From Mucor racemosus (taxonomy: Eukaryota > Mucoromycota > Mucoromycetes > Mucorales > Mucoraceae), in NCBI GenBank assembly GCA_027405735.1, contig JAPEHQ010000008.1:372001-436000 (forward strand): DNA of 64,000 nucleotides, read 5' to 3'. Position 1 is the first letter of the stretch. Every line of letters starts with the position of its first letter. Under the pieces are notes generated by a model. That model was not told where the DNA came from. It saw nothing but the letters and a program-made list of their open reading frames with translations, and ran no database searches. The position numbers and the translations under genes were made by a program. Shown here piece by piece: positions 21,830 through 33,676 of this stretch.

Positions 21830-23470
21830 ATACTAAGCATTTTTCAGGGTACACCTTAGACATTGCTAACTAGATGTAAATTGGTCGCATTATGCTATCT
21901 ATTCTTGAATTTATTTTATATCTCACAAAAGACATAAAAACGCGTAAAATTCACTGCTTTTTCCTTGAAAACTGGGTCTCATTTTTCATCCCTACCCTAC
22001 TTTTTTTTTCACCAAATAACATAAAGAAAAACTTACATGCCATTGTACCTGAGATGTTCAGCTTTAATCCAAAAACGAGTATCCGGAAATATCCTATTTT
22101 TTGCTGTTGATATTAATTTTTCAGTGCTAAGGTTTCAGATTTTTTACGCGTATTTCACTGCTAAAGAGTTGAAAACTTTGAGGCTTCATATCTCCAGAAA
22201 AAAGTAAGCTATACTAACACTTTTTAATAATAAAATTTACTTGTTTTAAAGTGCTCTATAACATATTTTAACATAAAAAAATTCTGTGCACTTATTTTTT
22301 TTTTTTCATTTTTTTGGCATTTCTATAGTAGGTTTCAAAATATTCGTTAAATTGAGCAACATTTTTTTTACATTCATGTCATTAAGCTCGTTGAGCTCTC
22401 TCAGACCCAATTTAGAGTTTTTTAAAATATTGATTTTTCGTGGAGATATCCTCAAAAATGTGTACAAAGAGACACCCTTATGCCTTATCTCTAACCTCAA
22501 TTTTCCCCTTGTATACCCTCATCCCAAATTCTGAAACAGAAAAAAATTTGGACAAAAATGTTGTTTTCTCTATGAATAATGCAGCTAAAAAATTTTTCAA
22601 TAGCTCAATCGATAGATAATTTTTTTGCGCATTATTGTCGTTTATTATATTTTGAATATACTTATAAAAAGTGACCTGTATCTTCAAAAAACCTCCAAAA
22701 TTTCAATTGCATTTTACGCAAAATTTAATGCGAAACATTTGTTTTAACTTTATTCAGATGGATGCAGAATTCAAAACTGTACAAAATCTATTTAAAACGC
22801 TACTTCAACTTACTTTGCCGTTAATGGGCTGCTAAACGATTTCGTTTTTTGGATCATTTTCTGGTCGATTTTACAACAGATTGATTTTTAAACTCAGTTA
22901 CCATAGGGTTAAGCTGTAATATGAAATATTATTTTGATTATCTCGACGAAAGATTAATATTACATCTAGGATTAATCCACAGAATTAAAAAAGTTTCAGC
23001 CTTCTCGAGTTGCTGTGAAAACGGGAAATGAAGATGCGCATGTTTTTAAACTATTTTGTATGGGTTGTTTCAGATATTCTTTGAAATTTTTTTATAAAAT
23101 TAAATAATGGTTCGAAATTAGATTTTAAAGTTGTAGTTAATGCGCAATAAGTGTACGAATAATATATCTTGGTTTCATCATTTAACAGCTTTTTTTGGAG
23201 GATTTTTGCACATGTTTTTGAAAAAAAAAAAGAAAGCCTTTTCTTCTGCTTGAAAAAATTAAGTAACTGGAAAAAAAATGCTTGCAATCAATGAATAATC
23301 ATCCAAATGAGCTGAAAATTCCAAAATATATACTACAGCTCTAACATTATCCAGAGAACATTTCATTGATTTTCTGGTTAAACCATAGGAATCAGGCGTG
23401 CACTTTTTTTGAGTGGGGTTTGTAGCTTAGAAGCTTAGAAAACTGTTCTGTATTTCAAATAATTCGGCAA
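21830..23470 (-). mobile_element. R2 element, longest copy (~1.6 kb)
   Basis: This region matches 30560-31720 in the same orientation and 48570-50462 and 52315-53520 in reverse. The end carries GTCGCATTATGC; the middle carries the minus-strand frame LRISPRKINILK...ELNELND (22306-22500). A distal block from 22970 to 23470 also occurs at 40085-40520. The reading frame is shorter here than in the 49- and 52-kb copies. No transposase motif is visible. It lies between two housekeeping genes and interrupts neither. Confidence 0.7.
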
Positions 23471-23517
23471 GCATAAATGGTATCCATATTATATTTGGCT
23501 TAATATGCAAGCTTATG

Positions 23518-23706
23518 CTATGAGAGGATTTCTTTTTTGATAACATCGATAGTTTTTTTGAGATCGTAACTTGTTTGGAAATCTTGTCTTTCTCTCTCTA
23601 GACGAATATACTCCAAATCATCTATATAGAAATTATTGATAGGACCAGTGAACTTGAATTCATCAATAAGTGCAAATTCCAATACTATATCTAGAATTCT
23701 TACCAT
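23518..23706 (-). other. Short ORF of 62 codons, possibly an exon remnant
   Basis: The minus-strand ORF has protein-like composition, ending LEYIRLERERQDFQTSYDLK, and lies just downstream of the PP2A gene's stop. No homologue is recognised and no splice partner was found. It may be an unrelated gene remnant. Confidence 0.25.
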
Positions 23707-23920
23707 ATGTACGCAGTTTACTATGTTTTATATGGCGTAATTAGAGCCAAATGTATTTTTGGAAGAAAAGATGTTCAGGTTTGATTTTACGATATGCATA
23801 ATTGTATCTTTTTCAGGCTCAAATAGAGTGAAAGAGAGCGAATATACGTACAATACAAATGCAATAAATGCGTATATTTTGAGAACTTTTTACATGTTTA
23901 TTAAAACAAAATCGAATAAA

Positions 23921-26315
23921 TCAAGAGGACATGTTTTGAGATGATGCACCAGGTGCTTGATTGAGGACTTCATCAAGACTGACATGACGAGATAATTCAT
24001 TGAAAACCTACATTAATTGTGTCAACTGTATATTCTACATAATCTCAACAAAAAGCCTAAAACTTACTGTCTCATCCACTGGTATAATAGATTTACGTCT
24101 GAAAGATTGATATTGAGTAGGTGGAACATCAAATTGTTGCATATCTGGATGAATATCATCTTTATTTTCGCCTGTCTGTTCAGGAACAGTTCCATCTGGA
24201 CCATCTGAAATACTCAATTCCTCTAATTCGTTATAGCACTCATCTATATTTAAAAATTAGCATGATTACTTGCCAAACAAATGCATCTTTTGTGTTTTGT
24301 GCATACCACTTGGACTTTCAGAACTTGTAAAATCTGAATTTGTATTATATTCCTCACATTCATCAGTCATTCTATATGGAACCGCCATCTCAGAAGTATA
24401 CTGCGATGCACTCAACCTCTCTACCTTTTGTTGCAAATGTCTCCAATTATCCTCTCTTTCCTTCTGATGCTTACGCTCCAACTGTCTTTGATTTTTGTAC
24501 TCGTTAGCACATTCGTCAAATAAGGCTGGATCAATATCAATACAAAGTTTCAAAGCAGTATATACTAAACTGAGAATTGTCCTACAAAATATAAACATCA
24601 ATTATCAACATGCATGGCAATCGCAGATTGAGCTTACTTGTTCCAATGGGTTTTTGATGTTTTGTATAGGGTAGGAAATATTAAAGGCATAATCACTTTT
24701 ATATTTTCGGCCATCAAGCTAACAACGTAGTCATTATTCCAATAGTACAATGCTCTTTCTGATACTTGGAAATGAGGACTAGCTACACATTGACTTAACT
24801 TGGTGAAAAGAGGGCACATGATTTGTTGAAATTCAGGTACATCAACAATATCGAGAATTTCCTCAATTTCATTCAAAAACATGACCTCTTTTGAGCTATT
24901 TACTTTGGGCCAATAACGCAAAAGTCCTGTAACCACCTACAATAGAAAAATTCAATACAATAGAGCTAATGTATTTTATCAGTGTACAGTTTACCTCATA
25001 AGTCAAATTTCTATCTTTTTCTAAGAATTGAACTACACAATAAGCCAATTGAGGATGATATAATGCAAGTGATTTTGCCTTGTGTAAAGGAACCAAAACT
25101 CTTGATAAAAACAATTTATGCTCTTCCTTTAAAGGTAAAGCAAAACCATTAATGATGCTTCCAAGAATTTCCAGAAATTCAGCAACACCATTGTGTCTTT
25201 CAGTCTCATAAATGAATTGAAAGAATATATTGTTGATAGATCGTCGAATGAAAGCACGAAGGTTTAAAAACTTTCCGTATATTCGGTGCAACGTTGTCTT
25301 TAAATAATCACGTTCTCTAGGATCTTCCGAATCAAAAAGGTCCAATAACTAACATTATATAAGTAAAAGCTTGTTTGTTGTGTATATACCATCCTATCTT
25401 ACCTGATGAATAAATTTATGATCAATATACTTTTTAGCAAAATTGATATTGAATTCAGGCGACTCGAGAAATCTCAAGAAAAATTCATATACAGTTTGTA
25501 AATGAGGCCAAGCTAATTCCAAAACAGGTTCGTCTTCCTCGGGATCAAATGCGTCACCGACAGGGTTAACTTGGGGGGGAATAGGACGAAAGAGATTAAT
25601 GCCAAACTAGGGGGAAAATTAAGTTATCTAAATCAAAATTTCACAATGTTTAATCGTACCATATTGATGATCTCTGGATAAACATTCTCGGTTAAAACAC
25701 CTCTATTCATTGAGATGTGATCCAAGATTTCTTGTAATGTTTGACGTTTAATCTCCTTTTCTCGAAGTTCAGCGGATGCATCACTAAAGTCAAATACAAC
25801 AGTACATTGCTTAATCTTTTTGATGAATAGATCAGGACGCATATGACTAGGAACCTCATGAAAAGCGGGCGTTGGCTCCAATTGAACTTTTTCAGTTACA
25901 TAAAATCTTGAAGATTTCTGTCTACGGGGAGCTTTACTGATTGGGATTTGATCTATTGGAGCGTTTTTTAAACGATGATGCAAAGGACCAGTCTTTGGGA
26001 CATCTCTATCTCCAGGTTTGACATGAGGGTTATTATGCATAAAAGAAACATTATTATTCATTCGATTCTTTTGCTGTTGTTGCATTTGCTGTTGTTGCAT
26101 TTGCTGTTGGTGTTGTTGGTGGTGTTGTTGTTGTTGTTGTTGTTGTTGTTGTGACTTTAATACAATAAGATTAACTCCTTAATTTATTTGTCAATTTCAT
26201 TTAAACTTACTAAATCCATCAAATTTGAAGAATCAACGATGATATTTGGTTTTGGTGAATCTGGAGGTATAATTGAAGAGCTATTGACAATGGTTTCAGT
26301 ATTTTCTGCAGGCAT
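23921..26315 (-). CDS. PP2A B56 (B') regulatory subunit, 664 aa
   Basis: Eight exons: 26211-26315, 25660-26154, 25403-25606, 24995-25348, 24638-24936, 24307-24581, 24068-24243 and 23921-24007; total 1995 bases, in frame. The N-terminus is disordered, with a poly-Gln/His/Met tract encoded by a CAA/TTG repeat at about 26080-26150. The B56 HEAT-like core follows: [94 protein letters not shown] and [11 protein letters not shown], all hallmarks of the family. The C-terminal tail is polar and ends [13 protein letters not shown]. The subunit directs PP2A holoenzyme to substrates in mitosis and stress control (cf. yeast Rts1). It is divergent from the PfkB gene. Confidence 0.93.
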
Positions 26316-26979
26316 AGTCTTTTCAGCTTTAGTAGTTCTAGTAAGCTAATTTAAATGAAAAAATAGAGTTAAGAGGATGAATATCTTGACAATCATTTAA
26401 TAAAAAAAAGAGGAAGAAAAAAAGAGGAAAAAAAACAGAGTGTTAAGCAATAAATCGACAAAAAGGATACAACTTCTTTCCATCCCTTAATCATAGTCTA
26501 TTATTTACTAAAGAAAGCTTTGAATATTTCGATGTTTATGGGTGTCAATTACAAACAAAAGTAAGGGCAATTCATCAATCGCGTTGTGTGTAAAATGTAT
26601 TGCGTGTGGAGTATCAAAAATATTAATGAAAATGAAACTTACTTGAGCGATAAATATCTCTTTCAATAAATCACAAAAAATATATAAAATATATATAAAG
26701 AAAAAATCAGATCTCAATAAATGAAATCAAATAGATTTTTAGCTTTTTAATCGAAAAATAAGAAAAAAGAAAGAAGGAAAAAAAAAGGGAAAAAAAAACA
26801 GGGAGAACACAAATGTTGTACCTCATTTTGTTTATTGACCTTATTTTAATTGATCCAATCACATCTATAAAGCTTAAATTGACTGCTTGCCTCTTCTGAC
26901 CATATTACTACTTCACTATCGGCGAAAGCCCTATCTTTTTTCATTTTTTTTATTAAACAAGTTCGTGTTGATTAGCAGC
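26316..26979. promoter_or_regulatory. Divergent intergenic region between the PP2A B56 and PfkB genes
   Basis: About 665 bases of AT-rich DNA with purine-rich tracts (26395-26440, 26755-26800) and no convincing ORF. It must hold the promoters of both divergent genes. A GTAAG donor-like and CTAG acceptor-like pair suggest a possible 5' UTR intron for the PP2A transcript, but this is not certain. Confidence 0.4.
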
Positions 26980-28468
26980 ATGTCTGGTAAATCTGTCAGT
27001 ATGTTTAATCGAATCTACATGTGCAATTTATATTAACTCTCGGATATCTTTCATAGTTGTTAGTTATTGGAGGCATAGCTCTCGATATAACTGCTACAGT
27101 TGGAAAATCATTAGGATCTTCCATCTTGCATACATCAACACCCGGTCATGTTAGACAGAGTTTAGGTGGTGTCGGACGTAATGTGGCAGAAGCTGCTTGG
27201 AGAACAGGCGCTAATGTTAAATTAGTATCAGTTGTTGGAGATGATTTGGCAGGCGAATCAGTAAAACAAGGATTAAAATCAATCTCCATGGTAACGGGAG
27301 GGAAAAAGGCGTTGGATGTCGCACGCATGATTTTAATCTGATTGAACTTATAGAACACAGAATACATTCAAACACTTAAAAATCGACCAACAGCTGTATG
27401 TATTTGCAATTTATATTTATGCCTACTTGAAAAGAAAGAAAGTTCGAAGGATCTTACGATTATTCAATTTGTTAGGTTTATAATGCGTTGCATTCAGAGG
27501 ACGGTCAATTGGTTGCAGCAGTTGCCGATATGAATATTTTTGATTCGATGGATTCCTCAAAAGTAAATGTTTTATCTATGGTGAAAAATCTTTAAATCTC
27601 ATTCTAATTTAGATAATCTCGATTTTGCAACATGAAACCCCTAATTTTGTATGCTTTGACGGCAATATTACATCCCAAATGATGAAAACAATTGCGACTA
27701 CATGTCAAGCACTTGCTATTCCTAGTAATTATGAATTCGTAACTTTTTATATTTATGGCTAAATTGAAAAAAAAAAAAAAAAATAGTTCTATTTGAACCT
27801 ACATCTGTACCAAAATCTTTGAAACTTTTTGAATTTGCCGAGACAACGAAGGCTCAGGCTGTCAAATACACTTCGCCGAACCAATTTGAGCTTGAAGCCA
27901 TGTGTGATACCATTGAATCTAATCCCATCTTGTCTAAAACTTTGAAGAGAAAGAAGAAGGAGATTACTGATTCAATATTACCAGTCAAATTGGAAAGTAT
28001 GGTTTAGAAAGAGTTTTTTCATTTTGATTTCGAAATTAATAATATTCGAAAAATTAGATGCCCCGAAACTAGCACAGCTGGCATTACCAAACGCATTTTA
28101 TTTATCTCAATTTATCCCAAATGTGATTACAAAACTTGGAGAAGAAGGTTGCCTGTATGTTGGCAAAAATGCGGTGGTTGAATATTTTCCTCCAGAGCTT
28201 ATACAAGCAAATGAAATTGTGAATGTAACGGGTGCTGGCGATTGGTAACACAGATATAAAAATACAGTGTTTAAGCAATTGATTTGACTTATTCATCCTC
28301 TTTAGTTTTGTCGGCACCTTAATAGCTAATTTGCAGAAAAATGCCAATGCAAACGTGCCTGTAAATGTTTTGAGATCTATCATTTGTAATTCACAAATGG
28401 CTTCGATTAGAACGCTTAAATCAAACAAAGCAGTGAGTGATAAAATTTCGTCAGATTTGTTATTGTAA
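26980..28468 (+). pseudogene. PfkB-family carbohydrate kinase (pseudouridine kinase-like), apparent 1-base frameshift
   Basis: Eight exons by splice sites: 26980-26998, 27064-27290, 27354-27395, 27476-27561, 27613-27724, 27787-27996, 28058-28244 and 28306-28468. The N-terminus VIIGGIALDITA, the GGVGRNVAEAAWRTG motif and VNVTGAGDCFVGTLIANL (PfkB signature 2, catalytic Asp in GAGD) identify a ribokinase-fold kinase. The closest type is the pseudouridine kinase half of fungal pseudouridine-degrading enzymes, here without a glycosidase domain. Exon 4 is one base short: after VAAVADMNI the frame shifts at a T4 run (27537-27540), and every other exon junction fits the original frame. This is either a real inactivating deletion or a homopolymer sequencing error. 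The gene ends 212 bases before malate dehydrogenase. Confidence 0.8.
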
Positions 28469-28617
28469 TAAATTATCCCGCCCCCCTGACATGAAAATAA
28501 AAAGGTTCTATTTAGACGATAAAATCTATATTGATAGATTAAGCGGATAAATATTTACAAATGTGACTGAAATTAACCTTTACCCCGGGGTTCTATCCTT
28601 TGGGGGGAAGAGCCCAC

Positions 28618-28625
28618 TATATAAG
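28618..28625 (+). promoter_or_regulatory. TATA box of malate dehydrogenase
   Basis: TATATAAG lies 55 bases upstream of the ATG, preceded by a C/G-rich upstream element that includes the palindrome CCCCGGGG at about 28583. These suit a strongly expressed gene. Confidence 0.6.
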
Positions 28626-28679
28626 GAGCAATGTAGTTCCCCGCGTTTCCTTGTTGTTTATCTTTTTTTTTAATCAAAA

Positions 28680-29797
28680 ATGTTCGCTACCTCTCGTCTT
28701 TTCACTTCCATTGCCGCTAAGCGTGCTTTCTCTACCTCTGCTGCTAACCTTTCCAAGGTTGCCGTTCTCGGTGCTGCTGGTGGTATTGGTCAACCTTTGT
28801 CTTTGTTGTTGAAGGAAAACAAGCATGTTACCCATCTTTCTCTTTACGATATTGTCAACACTCCTGGTGTTGCCGCTGATATCGGTCACATCAACACTAA
28901 CTCCAAGGTTACTGGCCACACTCCCGAGAACGACGGTTTGAAGGCTGCTCTTGAGGATGCTCATGTCGTTGTCATCCCCGCTGGTGTCCCCCGTAAGCCT
29001 GGAATGACCCGTGATGATTTGTTCAACACCAATGCCTCCATTGTTCGTGATCTCGCCACTGCTGCTGCCAAGTAAGTTTAAGTTTTATATATAATATATA
29101 AATTGGGATTATATATTGGGGAACGAAAGAAACGTGCAAGAAGAGATATTAACTCTTTATTCATTTACATAGGTACTGTCCCGATGCTCACTTCCTCATC
29201 ATCTCCAACCCCGTTAACTCCACTGTTCCCATCTTTGCTGAGACTTTGAAGAAGGCTGGTGTCTTCAACCCCAAGCGTCTTTATGGTGTTACCACCCTTG
29301 ATGTTGTTCGTGCCTCTCGTTTCGTTGCTGAGGTCAAGAACCTCGACCCCAAGGATGTTAAGGTTACCGTTGTTGGTGGTCACTCTGGTGTCACTATTGT
29401 CCCTCTCCTCTCTCAAACCGGTATTGAGTTCACCAAGGAAGAACTTGATTCTTTGACTCACCGTATCCAATTCGGTGGTGATGAAGTTGTTCAAGCCAAG
29501 AACGGTACTGGTTCTGCCACTCTTTCCATGGCTTATGCTGGTGCCCGTATGGCCAACTCTGTCTTGGAAGCTACCGTTGGTGGTAAGAAGGGTGTTGTTG
29601 AACCCTCTTTCGTTCAATCTGATGTCTTTGCCAAGGAAGGTGTTGAGTACTTCTCTACCAACATTGAGCTCGGTCCCGAAGGTGTTGAGAAGATCAACGG
29701 TCTCGGTGAGATCTCTGATTACGAAAAGGAACTCATCTCCAAGGCTGTCCCTGAATTGAAGAAGAACATTGTCAAGGGTAACGAATTCGCCAAATAA
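28680..29797 (+). CDS. MDH1: Malate dehydrogenase, mitochondrial, 338 aa
   Basis: Two exons, 28680-29071 and 29173-29797, joined by a GTAAGT...CATAG intron; total 1017 bases. The first ~22 residues ([20 protein letters not shown]) are a typical mitochondrial presequence: positive, hydroxylated, no acids. The NAD-binding motif is [17 protein letters not shown]. Substrate-binding arginines lie in [10 protein letters not shown] and in the RASRFVAE segment, and the catalytic His is in [13 protein letters not shown]. The enzyme interconverts malate and oxaloacetate in the TCA cycle. The codons are much richer in C/G-ending preferred codons than in neighbouring genes, indicating high expression. 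No oddities are seen. Antisense ORFs in this region are by-products of that codon bias. Confidence 0.97.
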
Positions 29798-30559
29798 ATT
29801 GTTTAATATATATAAATTCCCCATCTATCCATCATCCAAAAACCCCCCACCCAGACGTTCAATAGTATAATATAAAACTTTGATTTTCACATTCTTGTAT
29901 TAAAAAAATGATATATATATAAATATTTATAAATTATAAATTTTATTTCAAACATAAATTCAGTGTGATCCTGACCAATACATTTTACGAATATTTGGGG
30001 GGTAGTTCTTTCAGGATAATCTAATCATCTTTACCCCTTCCAAAAAAACCTTATTCATCATTTATTCCACGGGCAAACTATCATTTGACGTCATATGAAA
30101 GCGATCAAAAGAATAATCTTGTGTTCATGACTCTTGCAACTGAGTTACATAAGAAAATGTGTACCAAAAAGCAAAATTTGATGCAAGTAAACATAAAGCC
30201 ATTTAACTTATTTTTACATATATCATCATTGCCAAGCTGAAAGACCATTGAGCTGTACAGTTATTTGAAATGCATCCAGTTTTCTGGTTACATTTTGCAT
30301 AAACCAATCTATGCAAAATTTTGAATTCAGATCGTATATACAAACTTTAAAGAATTTTTCCTGCTTTAATAAAATTGTTATTGTAATATTCAAAATGCAG
30401 AAAAAAAAAGGGGGGATTTCAGAATACTACAAATTTCTTACTATTATTTATTTTATGTAAACAAAAGAAATGATATATTTATTAAATATTAGATATATAT
30501 TTTTTTTGTAGAAGCTAATCAAAGCGAGTCCTCTTATTTATAACTAGCCTTATATTAAA
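29798..30559. other. 3' flank of malate dehydrogenase
   Basis: AT-rich; no gene recognised. The terminator/polyadenylation region probably lies within the first ~120 bases (AT-rich, with ATATATAT at about 29912), but no precise signal is claimed. Confidence 0.4.
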
Positions 30560-31720
30560 CACTTTTAAGATATACGTTAGACGCTGATAAATATGAATAA
30601 ATTAGTCGCATTATGCTGCATATTCCTAAATTTATTTTATACCTCACAAAAGACATAAAAACACGTAAAATTCACTGCTTTTTCCTTGAAAACTGGGTCT
30701 CATTTGTCATCCCTACTCTACTTTTTTTTTCACCAAATAACACAAAGAAAAAATTACATGACATTGTACCTGAGATGTTCAGCTTTAATCCAAAAATAAG
30801 TATCTAAAAATATCCTATTTTTTGCTGTTGGTATTAATTTTTCAATGCTAATGTTTCAGATTTTTACGCGAATTTCACTGCTAAAAACTAACAGCTTTGA
30901 GGCTTCATATCTCTACGAAAAATTAAGTTATGCTAACACTTTTTGATAATAAAACTTACTTGTTTTAAAGCACTCTATAACATATTTTAGTATCAAATAA
31001 TTCTGAGGACTTTTATTTTTTTGCGCACTTTTGTAGTAGATTTCAAAATACTTGTTAAATTGAGCAATATTTTTTTTAAATTTATGTCATCAAGCTTGTT
31101 GAGCTCTCTCGAACCCAACTTAGTTTTTTCAAAATATTGATTTTTCATAGAGATATCCTCAAAAATGTGTTGAAAGAGATATCTTCGCTTTTAGTCTCAA
31201 CTTTTCCCCTTGTATCCCCTCATCCCAAATTCTGAATTTGAAAAAAAAATCAACGAAAATCTTGTTTTCTCTACTCAAAATGCAGTTAGAAGGTCCAGTA
31301 ATAGCTTGTTCGATAGATAATTTTAATGCGCATTATTTCAATTATTTATATTTGAAGCAAGCTTATAAAAAGTGACCTGTATTTTCAGAAAACCTCCAAA
31401 ATTTCAATTGCATTTTACACAAAATTTAATGTAAAACATTTGTGTAAATTTTATTTAGATGGATGCAGAATTTAAAACTTTACAAAAAATACTTAATACG
31501 CTAGTTCAACTTACTTTGTAGTTCATGAGACACTAAACGATTTTGTTTTTTTGAATCATTTTGCGATTATTTTTTTAATTCAAATTTGGAACCTAGTTAT
31601 CATGTTACCATAAATTTTAAGCTGTAACATGAACTGTTATTTTGATTATCTCAACAAAAAATTATCATTTTTCGCTGAAATAAAAAATGCAGAGTAGGTT
31701 TGAATTAAATCTATCTTGTG
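30560..31720 (-). mobile_element. R2 element copy
   Basis: Runs parallel to 21830-22950, beginning with the shared GTCGCATTATGC end (30605) and including TTTTCCTTGAAAACTGGGTCTCA. The internal minus-strand frame is interrupted by indels, unlike the copies at 49 and 52 kb, so this is a decayed member. The distal block seen at 22970-23470 is missing. Confidence 0.65.
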
Positions 31721-32555
31721 AACACAAAAAATTAACACCTCAATTTTGGTGCTTGTTAGTTTTTTACAACCAATTTTAAGTCCATTTTAGTCAATGTTAG
31801 GCCAATGCACTTATATTCTAATATTATCTCTTTTATTTTCAGGCAGATATTAATGGCCATAGAGGAAAAATATATCGTCTTTGAAGATTTGACGTAGTTC
31901 GACTCTGTAATGAAATGACACCTTTTATAGATCAAAGTCGCCATTGTCATTTCAGAAAAATAACTGATCTCAATTCGTACCTGAATCTTGCTCCATAATG
32001 ACTAAGTTCCAATCAGATCCCAATAAGCATAACGAGGAAACTCTATATTGCTGGTGCCTGTAAAAGGAAGTATTCCTGATCAAAATACATTCTACAACAT
32101 GACACTTACGATATAAAGTTGTACTTATTTTGCATTAATAATATATTCCAAAACTCCTGCTCATAAAATCGCAGTTGCAGTAACTCTAGATAAGGAATCA
32201 CATCCCATAAAAATAAGCTTAGTTGTATTTTAAATTATAACTGGAGTGTTGAAAGATCAACACCCATCTAATGATATTCTATCATATCAAACAAAGTATC
32301 AACATCTCAACCAAGTATATTAGAAAAGAATGTCAATAAAAGACATTATGATTGAACACATGTAAAATAGGCATCAACACACAAACATCCACTATTTTAC
32401 AATTCCTATAAATATAGCATACTTTATGAAGATAGCATTCTTTTTCCTAGATTTCTTTTAATCACAAAAAACCGTGGAAAGACTATAATTGTATTTATCA
32501 ACGCTTTTATTTTTTATTTTATTTTTCATTTTTATAAAATTACTTCAATAATTTT
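31721..32555. other. AT-rich spacer
   Basis: No gene or repeat recognised. A 64-codon minus-strand ORF at 31756-31950 has no family resemblance I can support. Confidence 0.35.
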
Positions 32556-32794
32556 ATTGCAGACTCAATATTGGACGAAAAAATTTGAAAACTATCTGAA
32601 ATCATCTGAAGCCGACAGATTTATCATACTTAACCGGACTGATCTATCAGAATTACAACATTCTATTTATAGAAGAAGATCTTTGACAGATCTAGCAAGT
32701 TCTATTTACGTTCTCCATGATGAATATCACTAGTCCTTATTATTATCCTTTCTATGAATAAGATTGTTGTATATACCCATAAACTCTCAATTGC
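32556..32794 (+). repeat. Probable solo LTR type II with 5-bp duplication ATTGC
   Basis: The right half (from about 32710 to CCATAAACTCTCA ending at 32789) matches the type II LTRs at 38904-39121 and 49953-50184. ATTGC precedes the element (32556-32560) and follows it (32790-32794). The implied length, 229 bp, fits the 218 and 232 bp of the others. The 5' end reads AG instead of TG and the left half is poorly conserved, so this is an old copy. Confidence 0.55.
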
Positions 32795-33410
32795 TACTAA
32801 ATCGCATAATTTGATATGCAGTAAAATCTTGAAATATTCATTCTTTTTTTTTTGGCAATGCTACAAATCATCGTTTAATATGACTGAATATTAATGAATC
32901 AGAGAAAATACAACTGGTAAAAAACAGACACTCAACTGTACATCGAGGTCAAGATTGATAAAAGGTACATTTATTATTGTGTAGAGTGTAGTATAAATCG
33001 CAACATTTTGATGGATACAAATCACAGGACCAAGATGTTGTGTTTGCCTCAGGATTTTTAAAAGGGTTTAAAAGTATACTTCATCAAACTTGCTTAGATG
33101 TTACATGTTAAATACTCATTATATGCTATTATTATTAACATCTTTTTTTTTATTTAATTGCTGTATTATTAAAAATCAAGTTTTTCATAGCTTATTATAA
33201 CGACGGTTATTTTGATTTTAAAAGTTGTTCAGAATTTATAATTTTTATTTATATTTATTTTGAATAATTGTAGTTTTTGAAAATTTAAATTAGTTATTTA
33301 AATTTATATTACATATAACAAGTAAGCAACCCGTTGGTTATGCATGAAGAAGCAACACTACGTTTATGCTTTTTTTACATTATTTGTTTTAATTCATTAT
33401 ATTTCAGATT

Positions 33411-33676
33411 ATCCGTCAACAATGATAATGGGATGTTTCTGATTTTAGATTGACATTTATCATAAGGCAGGCTGATGATACATTTGATACTGCTGTAGAT
33501 GGAACCAATAAATTTAATTTATGGAATTTGAATGCAAATACTAAGAAACCATTTGTAAGTACTACTTAAGTTGGTTCTGGTAAAGCATTGAATAAATTGG
33601 CTTGGGACAAAGAGGATAAAAAGGCGGCAATAAATTCCAGTGATGGCCATGTTTATGTTTATGATATTGGAGGGGT
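33411..33676 (+). pseudogene. Dynein intermediate chain C-terminal fragment (in T1 copy B)
   Basis: After an intron-like TTTCAG, the + strand reads WDVSDFRLTFIIRQADDTFD and KFNLWNLNANTKKPFV. An in-frame stop follows, then VGSGKALNKLAWDKEDKK and SSDGHVYVYDIGG, ending at a GGTAAG donor-like site. LWNLN and the GHVYVYD blade match the final WD40 repeat of dynein intermediate chain. The stop falls at the same place as in copy A, so both copies come from one already interrupted source. Retained splice sites show that genomic DNA, not mRNA, was captured. Confidence 0.7.

Noticed and set aside
29165..29824. 219-codon ORF antisense to malate dehydrogenase
   Set aside because: It mirrors the strong codon bias of the sense gene, and its product is a low-information shadow (many Leu/Asn/Thr/Gly).
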